64,000 nt of DNA from Malania oleifera. Its lineage: Eukaryota > Streptophyta > Magnoliopsida > Santalales > Ximeniaceae. Positions 43,676 through 56,086 of the stretch are shown here, in pieces (position 1 is the stretch's first letter; each line of letters starts with the position of its first letter). Location of the stretch: the NCBI RefSeq assembly GCF_029873635.1, contig NC_080418.1, forward strand, positions 8,566,562-8,630,561. Reading direction: 5' to 3'. The notes beneath the pieces are model-generated. The model did not search any database, was not told the DNA's origin, and saw only the letters and a list, made by a program, of their open reading frames with translations. The translations under genes and the position numbers were made by a program.

Positions 43676-44140
43676 GACGAGCCTCTCCCGAGGCCATGCC
43701 CTCACAAAGTGAGGCGCCTTGTGGCTTAATATGATAGTTCCAAATCGAATGTATATTAGGAAGATCTTGGACTTATAAGAATAACTTTCGAACGCCAATT
43801 ATGTGAGATACTTTTTATAGGGTAAAATCATGAGGTTAACAATCAAAGCGAATAATATCTCAGCAAATTTAAGTTAAGGTCGATACATTTGATATCAGAA
43901 TCACACTGAAAGAACTATCATATGAGGGTGTTAGAAATCAGACAAGAGAGTATAACACGATCCTACGTCGGATGTGTACTAAGAAGTTCTTGAACTTATA
44001 AATACAGCTTAGATGTCAACTATATGATGAGATGTTTTTTATAAAACAAAACTATTAGACTAGTGAATCAAAACGAATAACATCTTTTTGAAATTGGGCT
44101 GAGACTATTACACTTGAGGATGCTCTCTTTTTTATTCTTT
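43676..44140 (+). repeat. Two diverged copies of an unclassified repeat
   Basis: CCAAATCGAATGTATATTAGG, GATCTTGGACTTATAAGAATA and TGTGAGATACTTTTTATAGGG at 43740-43825 recur in diverged form at 43960-44045 (CCTACGTCGGATGTGTACTA, TTCTTGAACTTATAAATAC, TGAGATGTTTTTTATAA). Both are followed by an AATCAAAACGAATAACATC-like stretch. The family was not identified. Confidence 0.55.
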
Positions 44141-45467
44141 CCAGTCCTCTAAGGGTTGGTTATTCAGTAAAGAATTATCTTTACTAAACTAAAGAATTGT
44201 TTCAAACCACTTTAAAAAAAGTTCTTTTTTATTTTTAAAAAAAATTATTTGAAAAAACTACTTATCTAAAAATAATGTGAGTTTACTTATTATAATATTT
44301 TTTAGCTAAATCCTTTTTAAAAAAAAAACACTGATTTAGAAATTACTTAATTTCCTAAATAACTAGTTTTAAAAAGTACTTTTAAAAAAATAATTATTTA
44401 TTTATCAATAATAATTATTAATACGAGTACTTAAGTTAAATACTTTTTATAATAGATATTTACTTTTTAAGAAGTTTTAAATGGATGTTAATTAGTTTGG
44501 TGCAAAATAAAATCGAACTAATGATTTAATTTGGAATATTGAAATCGTACATAGGCCATAGGAAAAAATGAAAATGAATGAAAAATAAAATAAAGACAAT
44601 TATAAGACAAATTAAAATCTAACTCCAGATTTCCAAACGCGGCGTTAATGTTTTTACTTTTCACCCAAAAATGCATAGCTGTCGCGGTGGGGAAATTTTA
44701 GTAAAATTTATAACGACTCACAGGCACCGGCCAGTGGTCCAAAATATTCCCCACTGCCGTGAGCGACGGAAACCCGGACTTGAGCGGTTTGCCGACTAAC
44801 CGGTGTTCCGTTCCAGTCCAGATACGCTGTTTCCAGGCGAAAAATAGACCACTGCCGCGGGCTAACACTGGTTTTCCGATTTCTTAGGAAGAAGAAGAAG
44901 AAGTGCGAGCAGAAGAGGCTAGAAGAAACAGAAACCAACAACGTCCATCACCGAAACTGCATCGCCTACAACAGAGATCGACCGGAAGGACCACCGAAAT
45001 TTTCTTTGAAATCCGAAAACATTATTGGGTCAGACTCTGTCTTTTAAATCCTTGTTTGGAATATAGAATTTGAGTCATGAATTTTCCTAGTTTTAAAGCT
45101 TTGTGTCTTTTAATTTAATATTATATATAATTTAATATTGCTTTCTAGTTAACCTTCATCAATTTATGTCTTCTTAAATTTTAGATTGCAGAAATATTAT
45201 TGTTATTATTTTTTTGGTATAATTCGGAGATGTGTTGCCTTCAATCCTCTGGTGCCATTATTATCCCCCAACGGCTTCGCTGACCATTTCAGAAAATATA
45301 ATAAAATCCTTGTTTTACTTCTTTGCTCATGTTCGGAGCTTCATCAATGATTTTTATGGGTTTTCACCACTCATTTTCCATCTAATATCCTTCTCAGATC
45401 TCTCTATCATTCTGTGTGCAGTGCGGATTTTCACAGAAACGAAGGTATCAAGGCGACGAAGCGAGAA
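44141..45467 (+). other. Upstream region of the GIL1-like gene
   Basis: AT-rich to 44620, then a less AT-rich zone (44640-45010) that could hold the promoter and a 5'UTR exon. A pyrimidine-rich stretch ending GTGTGCAG at 45420 looks like a 3' splice site, so a 5'UTR intron is likely. No TATA box could be fixed. A minus-strand 77-residue ORF at 44708-44941 is not supported as a gene. Confidence 0.4.
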
Positions 45468-47405
45468 ATGTCGAACAGGGTGTCCAGTTTCTCCGATCTG
45501 ATCCAAAGAGTCGCCGCTTCTTGCTTGCTGCATCCGCTCGCTGCCGATCGGTGCGAACCCGGCGAGATCCCGAGGAAAACCGCTGGAGAATCCGACGAAG
45601 AATGCGACGACGAAGAGGAGTTTGAAGGAGAACGCGAGAAGGAGCAAGGGTTTAGGGTTTTGGGGGAGGTGGAGACAGTAATGGGGGAAGTGTTCGAGGC
45701 GGTGTCGGCGATGAAGAGGGCGTACGTTAGCCTGCAGGAGGCGCACTGTCCGTGGGACCCGGAGAAGGTGAGGGCGGCCGACGCGGCGGTGGTGACGGAG
45801 CTGGGACGGCTGGGGATTCTGAGGGAGCGGTTCCGGAGGACCGTTGGGAGAGGAGGTGGCGGAAGCGGGAGGAGGGTTGGGGCGGCGACGCTGAGAGAAG
45901 TGGTGGCGCCGTACGAGGCGGCGGTGGAGGAGCTGAAGAAGGAGGTGAAGGCGAGGGAAGTGGAGGTTGAGAACTTGAGGGAGAAGCTGAGTATGAGCGG
46001 AGTCACCTCTGGTGCCGCCGGCGGGGGAAGGAAGGGCAGAGGGCAGTCAAAGCGGAGAGTCAGCTGTAGTCAGGGTCAAGGTACGGAACTCTACTCTCAC
46101 TGGTCTTTAAATGACGGATATGCCCTTACAATGGAATCTAATTGGCATCTTTTCAGAAAGTGCATGGTTAAGGATTGAGCAGTTATATAATAAAAGTTTT
46201 GATAATTAACATGTTATTATTATAAAGTAAATAATAATATAAAAATAAAATTTTTTAAAAAATTATTAATATTTTTTATCAAAAAAACAGTTTAGTATAA
46301 TTATTTTATCAATAAAAATCTAATTTCAAAAGCTATTTTTAAATTTACTCAACAAAATAGTAGGTGTTGAGTAAAACAAAAAGCAAAATTTAAAAGTACT
46401 ATTCATCTCAAATTATTTTACGAAGTTCTAACAAAATTATTATGAATTATTTTGAAATATAATACTGTAAATTTTTTAAAATTTTGACTCTTTAAAATGT
46501 ACTTGTTACCTACCAATTGCGATGAATGCTGGCCCAAGAAATCATTTGGTAATTATCGGGGAGGTCATTCCAGTCATTTCACCACCTCCAAATACTGAGA
46601 CTGACGCCACCAATTCCCGATGACAGTTGCGCCGTCGCCGGCGCCTGACCTTTTCGAACCCACAATGAATCAAGTCAAGCAAGCATCCAAGGCCTTCACG
46701 GTTCTGCTCCTCTCCCTCATGCGCTCCGCCCACTGGGACATCGCCGCCGCCGTCCGTTCCATAGAAGCCGCAGCCTCCAATGGCGCCGTCACCGCCCCCG
46801 TCATCGTCACAGGCGCCGGCGACGGCGCTCACCACGCGAAGTACGCCCTGGAGTCATACTTGTGCCGGAAGATCTTCCAGGGGTTCGACCACGAGACCTT
46901 CTACATGGACGGCAGCCTCTCGTCGCTCCTCAGCCCGGACCAGTTCCGGCAAGACTGCTTCGCCCAGTACCGCGACATGCGAGCCATGGACCCCGCTGAG
47001 CTCCTTGGGATTTTGCCGACGTGTCATTTCGGCAAGTTCTGCGCCAAGAAGTACCTAGCCATTGTCCATCCCAAGATGGAGGAGTCGCTGTTCGGAGACC
47101 TGGAGCAGCACCGCCATATCATCGCCGGGAACCACCCCCGGACCGAATTTTACGGCGAGTTCTTGGGGCTGGCGAAGGCCGTGTGGCTGCTACACTTGCT
47201 GGCCTTCTCGCTCGACCCGACTCCGAGTCACTTCGAGGCGAGCAGGGGCGCCGAGTTCCACCCGCAGTACATGGAGAGCGTTGTGAGGTTCCCCGGCGGA
47301 CGAGTGCCGGGGGACCGGGTGATTGGGTTCCCGGTCACTCCGGGGTTTAAGCTTGGAAACGGGTGGGTGATTAAGGCGCGGGTTTATCTCGTGCCCAGAA
47401 CTTGA
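45468..47405 (+). CDS. GIL1-like DUF641 protein (gravitropic-in-the-light / IRK-interacting family)
   Basis: Two exons, 45468-46080 and 46627-47405, give 463 residues. The intron (46081-46626, GT...AG, AT-rich) interrupts codon 205 after its first base, and joining restores the frame exactly as GQ-V-APSPAP. Domains: an N-terminal SDLIQRVAASCLLHPL (9-24), an acidic stretch (40-60), the DUF641 core with VFEAVSAMKRAYVSLQEAH and PWDPEKVRAADAAVV (75-110) and LGRLGILRERFRR (112-124), a coiled-coil segment (about 143-175) and a basic hinge (186-198). Exon 2 holds the conserved C-terminal half (MNQVKQASKAFTVLLLSLMR, and ILPTCHFGKFCAKKYLAIVHPKMEESLFG). Arabidopsis GIL1, in the same family, is needed for light-dependent loss of hypocotyl gravitropism. 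The molecular role is not settled, so the function here is inferred. The start was chosen because family members begin at this motif. The exons are GC-rich and intact. Confidence 0.9.
46081..46626 (+). other. Intron of the GIL1-like gene
   Basis: Begins GTACGG after CAAG and ends ATGACAG. It is much more AT-rich than either exon. Reading through it gives an early stop (46178), so splicing is required. Confidence 0.85.
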
Positions 47406-48708
47406 AGTTTAACGGGTCGGGGTGGACCGGCATAATTCCGGTGATGTAATTGCGGTCATTTGGTTTGGGGATGCTATTCTCAGTCGGGTGGGTTTGCAGG
47501 TTTAATTTAATGTTGTTCAGAAAGAAAAAAGTAGCTCTGGCAACAACCTTAGAGTTGAATTTTTCATTTTGAAAGTGTTGTATTTGAATTTTAAGAAGAG
47601 AAAGGGCGTGTTAAAAGGTGAATTATTTTCTGTCATATAACATAGCACTAGGGTTTCGTGTAAGCTTTTAATAGGCCCCCATAAATAAAGTATAACTTAT
47701 TTTTAAAAATTGAGTAAAAAAATATTTAATTTTTTGAGATTTGACAAAAATAGAAAACAATGACTTTTCTGAGGTTTTATAAATTATATTGATTCCTTAA
47801 ATTTTAAAATTTTCATTAATCTTCCTAATATTTGAGTTTTAGAACACTTTTAGCTTTTAAAAAAAAAATTATGAAATAAAAGGAGATTTGTACTTTTTTG
47901 AAAAATTTAAACAAAATTTTTTAAAAAAAATTTAAAATCTTAGGGATGATCTCTGAAAGTTTTGAAACTTTATTATCAAATCTCAGAACTCGCATCTTTT
48001 ACACAAATATATATACATATTCCTGAACTGGAGCTTGTGTCCCATCCCTAGACCAATTCAACCAACTCAGGCTAAAAAATTTACTTAATTAAAAAGGAAA
48101 GGAATCACTTGTTTCTTTAGTCTATGTTTTATGAATGAGGCCAAATACAAAATAAAATGGTTTTCATAGCAAGTCCAACCTTGGTTCTTTTCCACCCACA
48201 AAAACAATTGTACATAACAAACACAACCTTTGAGTCATAAATTCAAATTTAGGTATATTTGAATTCCTGGTGTCAAATTAGGAAAATGTTCCCGTGACAT
48301 GGCAGCGTAGGCAAGGAGGAAAGGGGTTGTAGGCCGATGTACCCTCCTTTTCTGAGCTGCCACATGAGCCTGTGATGATCACCCGTGAAGAATACCATAC
48401 CATCGCTCTTTTAAGTCAAATTCGTCTAATCCCAAATCCATAAGTAGGAAATATTTTCATTTTTTAGTATATATTGAATTCATTACTCGTATAGTAGTGT
48501 TTCAATGTATAGTAGTGTTTCAATGACGGTAGGAAAAAATAATAATACAATCAATGAGAGAGAATGGGGGAAGACATACAAATACAACACAACAGCAGTG
48601 GGAACCTTGGTTGAGTTTCAAATAAAATCACCAACCAGTTGAAGATTCCAAGCAGAGGCTGTAGTCTTCCTACTGCTTTGCAGAAACCCAAATTCAAGAA
48701 AATAGATT
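47406..48708. other. Spacer between the two convergent genes
   Basis: It contains the 3' untranslated parts of the two convergent genes. No other gene or repeat was recognised. Confidence 0.5.
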
Positions 48709-51310
48709 TCATATTTCCCCCCTCAAGAATTTCTTTGCCTGACAGGAATACAGAAAGACACCAATTACATTTCTGGAAACAAGCAGGAAAAACATGGTTC
48801 ATATGAAAGCTGTATATGGTCAAAAAAAATTAAAATTAAAAACAGCAGTCACAATGACAAGGTGGAAGTTTCACATTATCATGAAGTGCAACTATATAAA
48901 CCATTTTCCAGAAGCATTAGCCAAACAATTGCCTAGTTGTAGATGAATAGAAACACTTATCCACCCAAATGCATGAACATAAATCATTGGCCTTACTTGC
49001 TCAAGAGAGAGAAACATTATCACATTCCATGATCCTAATCGGACAAAATTTGGAAAGAACCCCTTGTAGAAAGCGAAAGGTCCCTGCAAAACACCAACGG
49101 GTGTAAGTGATTTCTTCATACAGCAATGACTTTCAAAACAATGCTCCTTTTTGGTAACTGGCCTTCAAACAAAAGCCTTATCATCCATTACCGACATTAT
49201 ACATCATCACAATTGAATTCTTATGAAAACCAAAAATTATGCGACCTCATTCCGCAAAGTCTTGAAGAAACAATCCAAAGTGCTCTTGTAGGTTGAATCA
49301 CCCATCATCCTAGACTTCACCTGAAATATAACAAAGTCCAAGTGGCCAATGAGTGGCTAGCCCATCCATAAAACATCAAATAAAATTTATTTGCAGGAGA
49401 ATAAACCCAAAAATTTGCCGCTAAAAGAAAAGAATCATAATAAAAATTACAAGAAGAAGACAGGTTAAAGGAAGCATGTTACGCATCTAGGCCTGTTTAG
49501 TTTTGTTTCTTATTTTGCTTTGTTTGGATTTGTAGTCCTATTTTGGTTGGTTGTTGGTGTTGTTTTTGGGAGGCCATTAATGTCTTTTTTATCTGTTTTC
49601 TCCCAATGCTTGTCATGTAACCACGGTATTCCTCCGCCAAAAGTAAGGATATATCAATAAATAATTGGAGGTGCCGCCCTCCTTTAGTTGGGAAAAAAAA
49701 AAGGCATGTAACATCAATATGAAAAATATCTTAAGGTGAATATACAGTTTCTGATCTTTTTAGTAATATTTTTATAAGGTAAGTTCACAAACTTGAAATG
49801 CATAATGAACTTCACATAAACAAAAGTGGGATCAATCAGCTTTAGGTCACAGATAGAAAAAAAAGAGACATGGCATCATGATAGCAACATGGTACTGTAA
49901 GCTATTATTTTGGGGGACGAATCAAGACAGTTTATACTATAACTTCGTTAAGGCTAATTAAATTGTTTACGTAAAGGATGCACCATCAGTTATTTGAAAT
50001 TATAAAAGGTTTCCTTTTGCACAGGTGGTTAATGATGGAGGTCATATTTCTGGAGAGATATAAACTTACAATATATCAAAGTGCAGCTCTGGAGAGAAGC
50101 ACAACAAAGACAAAAAGTGCTCTTTTAGTCATTTTTGAATTGTCCATTCCTCGAATAAAATAGTCATCTAAATGTACACTTGAAATCCCAAACCAGGGCA
50201 ATAAGATGACATAGTTTAAAACCAAGTTGTTTTTATGAAAAATACCAATTATTTAGAGATTATTGATTCAATCAGTAACTGACTAGTCACTCTAAATCCT
50301 GTGTTTCACTGAACAAAGTCTACAGGGAAATGGACAAATGAAGTGATGCAGGATGCAGGAAATTAAGAGGAAAGAATAGAAAATCAAAATAGAATAGAGA
50401 CAAAACTCAATTAGGACTGAATGCCAATATTCCAATCTGCCCTCAAGGTTACACATTAAGACTTTATATAGGCTTTCTCCTAAAAGTAAATAAGTAAACA
50501 ATCTTTTGAAATTAATATCAGATTCTAATTAAAAAAAAAACATGATATCAAATACTAAAAATTAAAACAACACGTAAATGTAAAATCTTCAAATCACAAA
50601 GACCCTAGATAATCTACTAGATTATTATCTTATAAAATCCTACTCTAAAAATTCTGCAAATATAGGAAAATCCTCAAAATAATAAACTACAAGATTGCTC
50701 AAATATCCTAAAAATACCAAACATTTCCATTGCAGGCCTTGAAGGCTGAAGCTCCTATTGCATAATGAAGCTTACCACATCGACGGGGGAACCAATACAG
50801 ACTGCAAAGAAACCCGCACCAAGGCCTGCTATGAGATGAGTAAAAATACCATCTGTAAACCCTGGAATTTTCAAAATTGTCTGCATTAACATTAGACAGT
50901 CGTGGAATTCAATATATTAGAAATAGAACCCATTTACAATTATAACATAAAAAAATTCTTCCAAGTTAAACAGCTCAAACTCGAAAACTCACCTGCTTTA
51001 TTTGATCATAACTGGCTAGTTCAGCAGCATTTATAATAGCATTTCGTGCAATATTAGGCCCAAGCCCAGTCCACAGGGCTCCAAGTCCTTCCTAAATGAT
51101 GAATTAAATTCAGAATAAGCAAATCAACTATTAAACAAATCATACAAACAAACACAAACTTGACAAGGAAAATTACCTGTCTAACTATTGTATAATAAGC
51201 ACTCAAAGCTCCTGAATAATGCCTTGGCAACCCCACTGGCAATCTTCCTTCAATTTGGAGTCGAACTTTTACCAAATCAGTTGGATTAGCCACTGCTATA
51301 GCTAGAGCAC
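48709..51310 (-). CDS. Mitochondrial uncoupling protein (UCP/PUMP type), last six coding exons
   Basis: Minus-strand exons: 51310-51177, 51091-50993, 50880-50776, 49320-49246, 49083-48997 and 48738-48709 (stop TGA at 48711-48709). All junctions are GT/AG. The first visible exon starts two bases into a Gly codon, and the later junctions are phase 0. The spliced 175 residues read [19 protein letters not shown], then [85 protein letters not shown] and [13 protein letters not shown], ending [12 protein letters not shown]. The carrier signatures [10 protein letters not shown] and SPVDVVKSRMMG fit plant uncoupling proteins, six-helix carriers of the inner mitochondrial membrane that let protons leak or exchange anions and limit reactive oxygen. 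The N-terminal repeat is not visible. It must lie beyond a very large intron holding two copia elements, or be lost. Confidence 0.9.
49321..50775 (-). other. Large intron of the uncoupling-protein gene
   Basis: A 1455-bp intron lies between the exons ending SPVDV and starting VKSRMMG. It is AT-rich and contains no recognised transposon. Short ORFs inside it (49978-50163 plus, 50292-50501 minus) are not supported. Confidence 0.75.
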
Positions 51311-51606
51311 CTGTTTGATGTCAAAGTTCTCATTTTAGAAATCGAAAGGGAAAAGAATAGTGAAAAATATTTTTAGCATCTTTACCAAGGAGCTGTTAGA
51401 TAATAAAACATATTTTGGATCCTTATTGTGAGCAAAATTCAATTCAATATTTCTTGTTATTATGCACGTCCCAATCTTACATTATATAATACAATCAACT
51501 ATTATAAACAAGGAAATAATCCCCTTACAGAATAATATATAATCTTCTACATTTACCCACTTTCCTAATTTACTCATTATTCACAAAGATACTTGGGATT
51601 TTAACA

Positions 51607-53210
51607 CTCCCCCTCAAGTTGAATCATAGATATTAATCATCTCCAACTTGCTAATGAGATCATCAAAGTTCTGTCGTGCCAACCCTTTCGTAAAGATATT
51701 TGCAGTTTGTTCCTTGGTAGGTACATAAGTCATACAGATAGTTCCTTCTTCAACTTTCTCTTTGATAAAATGTCGGTCCACTTCCACATGTTTAGTCCTG
51801 TCACGTTAAAGATTGAGAGAGATACTGATGGCTGTTTTGTTGTCACAATAGAGTTTGATAGGAAATTTCACCGGGACCTATAGTTCATCCAAGAGTTTTC
51901 GTAACCACAGTCCTTCACATATTCCTTGAGCAACTGCCCTGAACTTAGCTTCGGCACTACTACAAGCCACTACATTCCATTTTTTGCTTCTCCAAGTTAT
52001 TAGATTTCCCCAGACGAATGTGCAATAACCGATGGTGGACCTTCTATCTTCCACTGATCCTACGCAATCTGCATCTATAAAGATCTCTACTTCCTTACTT
52101 TCACATTTCTTGAAGAAGAGTCCTTTGCCCGGGGAGCCCTTGAGATATTGAAGGATCTTGTACACAGCATCTAAATGAGCTTCTTTTGGTGAATGCATGT
52201 GTTGACTTACCACACTAACCGCAAATGTAATATATGGTCTGGTATGTGATAAGTAGATTAGCTTACCAACCAATCTCTGATATCTCTCCTTTTCAACAGG
52301 TATTCCACAGTCTTCGATCCTCTTTACTGCTTCAATTGGGGTTTCACTAGGTTTGCATCCAAGCATGTCAATTTCAATAAGGAGATCAGTGATATACTTT
52401 CGTTGAGAGACACTAATACCCTTTTTCGTTCTAGCAACTTCAATGCCCAAGAAGTACCGCATTTGTCTCAAGTCTTTAACTTCAAATTCAATAGCTAGAA
52501 CTTTCTTCAATCTTTCCATCTCTACTGTATCATCCCCAATTAAGATTATATCGTCAACATATACTATTAGAATTGTTCTCTTACCTCTTTCAGACTGTTG
52601 GAAGAACAGGGTGAGATCAGATTGCCCTTGTCGATATCTTTGGTTCTTCATTACTTTTGTAAATATGTCAAACCATGCTCTAGGAGATTGCTTGAGTCCA
52701 TACAAGGACTTCTTGAGTTTACACACTCTGTTTTCTTCACCTTTCTTACTGAAGCCTGGTGGTATTGTCATGTAGACTTCTTCTTCTAACTCGCCATTTA
52801 GAAATGCATTCTTAATGTCAAGTTGTTGTAGTGGCCAATCTAAGTTCGCTGCCAAGGACAAGAGGACCCGAACTGTATTCAAGTTTGCCACCGGTGCAAA
52901 TGTCTCCGTATAGTCAATGTAGTAAGTCTTTGTAAATCCTTTTGCAACGAGTCGGGCTTTATATCATTCAACTGTCCCATCAGATTTATATTTCACTGTG
53001 AAGACCCATTTACAACCAACTAGCTTTTTCCCTCTCGGTAAATTCATTACATTCCAAGTTCCACTTTTCTCCAGGGCCCACATTTCCTCCATGACAGCCT
53101 CCCTCCATTTAGGTATTTCCAGAGCTTCCTGAATATTCTTTGGAATTCTCATCCTATCAAGGTTAGAGGCAAAAGCACAATATCCTGTAGACAAGTTTTT
53201 ATAAGACATG
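51607..53210 (-). pseudogene. RT and RNase H of copia element 1
   Basis: A 337-codon open frame (52891-51878) reads [35 protein letters not shown], the catalytic LIVYVDDIILIGDD, RYFLGIEVARTKKG, LIYLSHTRPYITFAVSVVSQ, DADCVGSVEDRRSTIGYCTFVWG and CSSAEAKFRAVAQG. It ends at a TAG where family members have Gln. The same frame then continues through CDNKTAIS and RTKHVEVDRHFI to FTKGL. Upstream, 53209-52964 gives the RT start (WREAVMEEMWALEKSGTWNV, CKWVFTVKYKSDG). Few lesions are present. Confidence 0.9.
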
Positions 53211-54660
53211 TATTCAGATCAAGGATATTGAGTACATGACTTAGTTTGTTTTCTGACTGCAATAGTTAAATTGATGTCATCAGGTACAGGATTATCATAA
53301 GAGAGCTCATGACTATCTATTACCAAATCGAGATTGAGCGTGGACTTATGGTTGTTCGGAACCATCACCGGTTCCAACGCTCTTGGTGCCTTAGGTATGA
53401 GATTCTCCCTATTCTTTGTGTTTGGCTTTCTTGAGTAACAAGTATGTCTGTGTTGTTTTGCTTTCCTACATCTCCCCCTGAGGTTAAGTGCTATTTTGTG
53501 TTTGACAGGTCGGGAAGTGATGCAATGGGAGGCTCATGAGATGGGTCAAGGAATAAAGCAATGGGAGACTCAATAGATAGCACAGATTCAGTCGTAAAGA
53601 AGTCAAAGAACCGATCTTCACTCCATTTCTCCCCCGAAGGGAGGTCTTTGGGAAATAAGGAGTGGTTTCAAAGAATGTGACATCAAGTCTAACAAACATC
53701 CTTTTTGAGACAGGGTCATAGCATTTGTAGCCTTTTTGAGTAGGGGAGTAACCAATGAAGACACATTTTAACGGCACGAGGATCCAATTTATCCCGATGG
53801 TGAGCATGATGAACAAATGCAGTACAGCCAAAGATTTTCAGCAGAAGAATGGAGGGGAGTCGAGAGGTAGGAAAATGTTCCTGGAATTTCTGGAGAGGAG
53901 TGGCAAAGGAAAGTACTCGACTCGGCATTCGATTGATGAGATGTGTAGCTGTTAAGATGGCATCTCCCCAAAAATAGTTTTTCATGTTTGTAGTGAACAT
54001 CAATGCCCGAGCTACTTCAAGTATATGTCTGTTTTTCGTTCAACAATCCCATTTTGTTGAGGGGTATCCACACAAGAACTCTGATGAACAATCCCATTTT
54101 CTTGAAGATAAGTTCCCAAAATATCATTAAAATATTTCGTATCATTATCAGTACGTAAAATTTGAATGCGAGTCTGGAATTGTGTTTAAATCATGGAATG
54201 AAAACTGACAAAAATGGAACGGACTTCAATTTTATCTTTCAACAAGTAAACCCAACAAAGACGAGTATGGTCATCAATAAAAGTAACAAACCATTTCGTA
54301 TGGGTGCGATTGAGGGATCTTGAGGGTCCCCAAAAATCACTGTGAATCATAGTAAATGGATAGGATGGTTTGTATATGGATGTTGGGAAAGAAGCACGCC
54401 GGTGTTTTGCAACCTCACACACTTCACATTGAAACTCAGAAGACATTTTATTTGAATAGATAGAAGGAAACAAACGTTTTAAATATTGAAAATTTGGGTG
54501 ACCCATCCTAGAATGCCATAACAAAAGTTCACTATCTCTAGAAATAGATGCAGAATCACAAATTGCAGTATTACATTGTTTACTCAAGCTTGCCTCCTCA
54601 AAGTAGTAGAGTACATCATACGCCTTAGCAGTGCCAATCGTCTTCCCTGATGATAAGTCC
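53211..54660 (-). pseudogene. Pre-integrase and integrase of copia element 1
   Basis: The minus strand 54587-54186 reads LLWHSRMGHPNFQYLKRLFPS and CEVCEVAKHRRASFP (pre-integrase and zinc ligands), then MIHSDFWGPSRS and FVTFIDDHTRLCWVYLLKDK. After a stop it continues QILRTDND, DTPQQNGIVERK, a decayed stretch with several stops (54060-53960), and [25 protein letters not shown]. The C-terminal [20 protein letters not shown] follows in a shifted frame at 53740. Confidence 0.88.
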
Positions 54661-56086
54661 TAAAAAACACAATGAGATGAAATAAATTTAACAGAGCAAT
54701 TGGAGTCTTTTGTTAACTGGCTGATGGATAACAAGTTGCAAGATAACTTGGGAACATGTAGGATAGATTTTAAAGTTACAGAGTCAGATATGCGAATACT
54801 TCCTTTACCGACAACTAGTAAGAGAGAACCATCTGCAATTTTGACTCTCAGATTTCCGGCATATGGTGAATAGGATTAAAACAGTTGATAAGAACCAGTC
54901 ATATGATCAGATGCACCCAAGTCAATTATCCATGGTGATTTGTAACAGGATATAGTATTTAAGGTTGATAAATAATTACCTCAGTGAGCCAGAGAACCAG
55001 TGGAAGACCGACCCAATGTTTGAATTGAGGTAATCATTTTATATAGCTGATCCAACTGCTCAGGGCTGAATGCACTACTTGGAGTGGGATTATTGGTTTT
55101 TTGGCATTGTGATTTTTCAATTGAATTGTCAATCCTAGCTTGATACCCATGATTTTTTTTATATTGTCTCGGCTTCCAATCTGCAGGCTTTCCATGAATC
55201 TCCCAGCAGGTATCTTTTGAATGACCTGGCTTTCAACAGTGCTCGCACCATAATTTACCTTTTTGTGATCTTTGCTCGGATCCCGCAGAGCTTTTTGAAG
55301 TTAGGGCCAAGATGTCAGGCCCATTCGAATTTAGGGCTGGTATTTCAAGCCCAAAACAATCCGCCTGTGGCCTCAACATCACGCGTCATCGGCTCTCCTC
55401 CGTCCTTACTTCGGCGAACACCTTTCGGGTTTATGGCAGAGGTCGTCGGCCAAGAATTGTTCCCCATACGTCGTCCAGATCTCGGTTGAGGCCGGCCAAG
55501 AACTCGAAGACCCGTTCGTTTTCGAGTCGTTTTTTGTATCGTGCGCTGTCGCCAAAGCACTCCCATTCTTCTTCGATGCTCAGATCGAGCTCCTACCAAA
55601 GATGAGTCATCTCCATGAAATACTCAGTAACGCCTCTCTCACCTTGCCTCATCTGCCACAATCAGGTCTTGATCTCGAAAATCTGCGAGTAACTCTCGAC
55701 GTCGGAATATGTCTCACGAACGGCGTCCCAAACGTCCTCGCCATTGGCAAGAACAAGTAGATTTTCCCGATTGATGGCCGCATCGAGTTGACGAGCCAAG
55801 CAGTGACCATGGAGTTTTCGGACCTCCATTTTTGCAAGGCTACAACATCGGTAGAGTCTAGTTTCCTCCGTTCGCCGGTAAGATAACCTAGCCTCCCTTT
55901 TCCTTCAATTACCAATTTTATGGATTGAGCCCACTCACGGAAATTTTTTCCATTTAATTTCTCCACTAAGAGTGGAAAGGCTGTGTTGTCTAGCCCATTC
56001 GAACCCCCAACGGATGTGCCGTTTGAGTTGTCGTCGATATTTTCAGAAGAGGTCGACCCTCTGCTGTTGACGGTGCCGCTGGCCAT
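54661..56086 (-). pseudogene. Gag and protease of copia element 1
   Basis: Gag starts at the minus-strand ATG at 56086 (MASGTVNSRG). It reads FPLLVEKLNGKNFREWAQSIKLVIEGKGRLGYLTGE, then, in shifted frames, gag helical segments and a knuckle (CEHCxKPGHSKDTCWEIHGKP near 55200). The protease follows: IIDLGASDHMTGSYQLF near 54925-54880, where the usual DSG is DLG, a change of a catalytic-motif residue. ADGSLLLVVGKGSI and LHVPKLSCNLLSIS follow. Confidence 0.88.

Noticed and set aside
44708-44941. 77-codon minus-strand ORF upstream of the GIL1-like gene
   Set aside because: No domain, a Phe run from an AAG repeat, and the location fits the promoter or 5'UTR of the plus-strand gene.
45431-46006. 191-codon minus-strand ORF
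   Set aside because: Ser-rich antisense of the GC-rich first exon of the GIL1-like gene.
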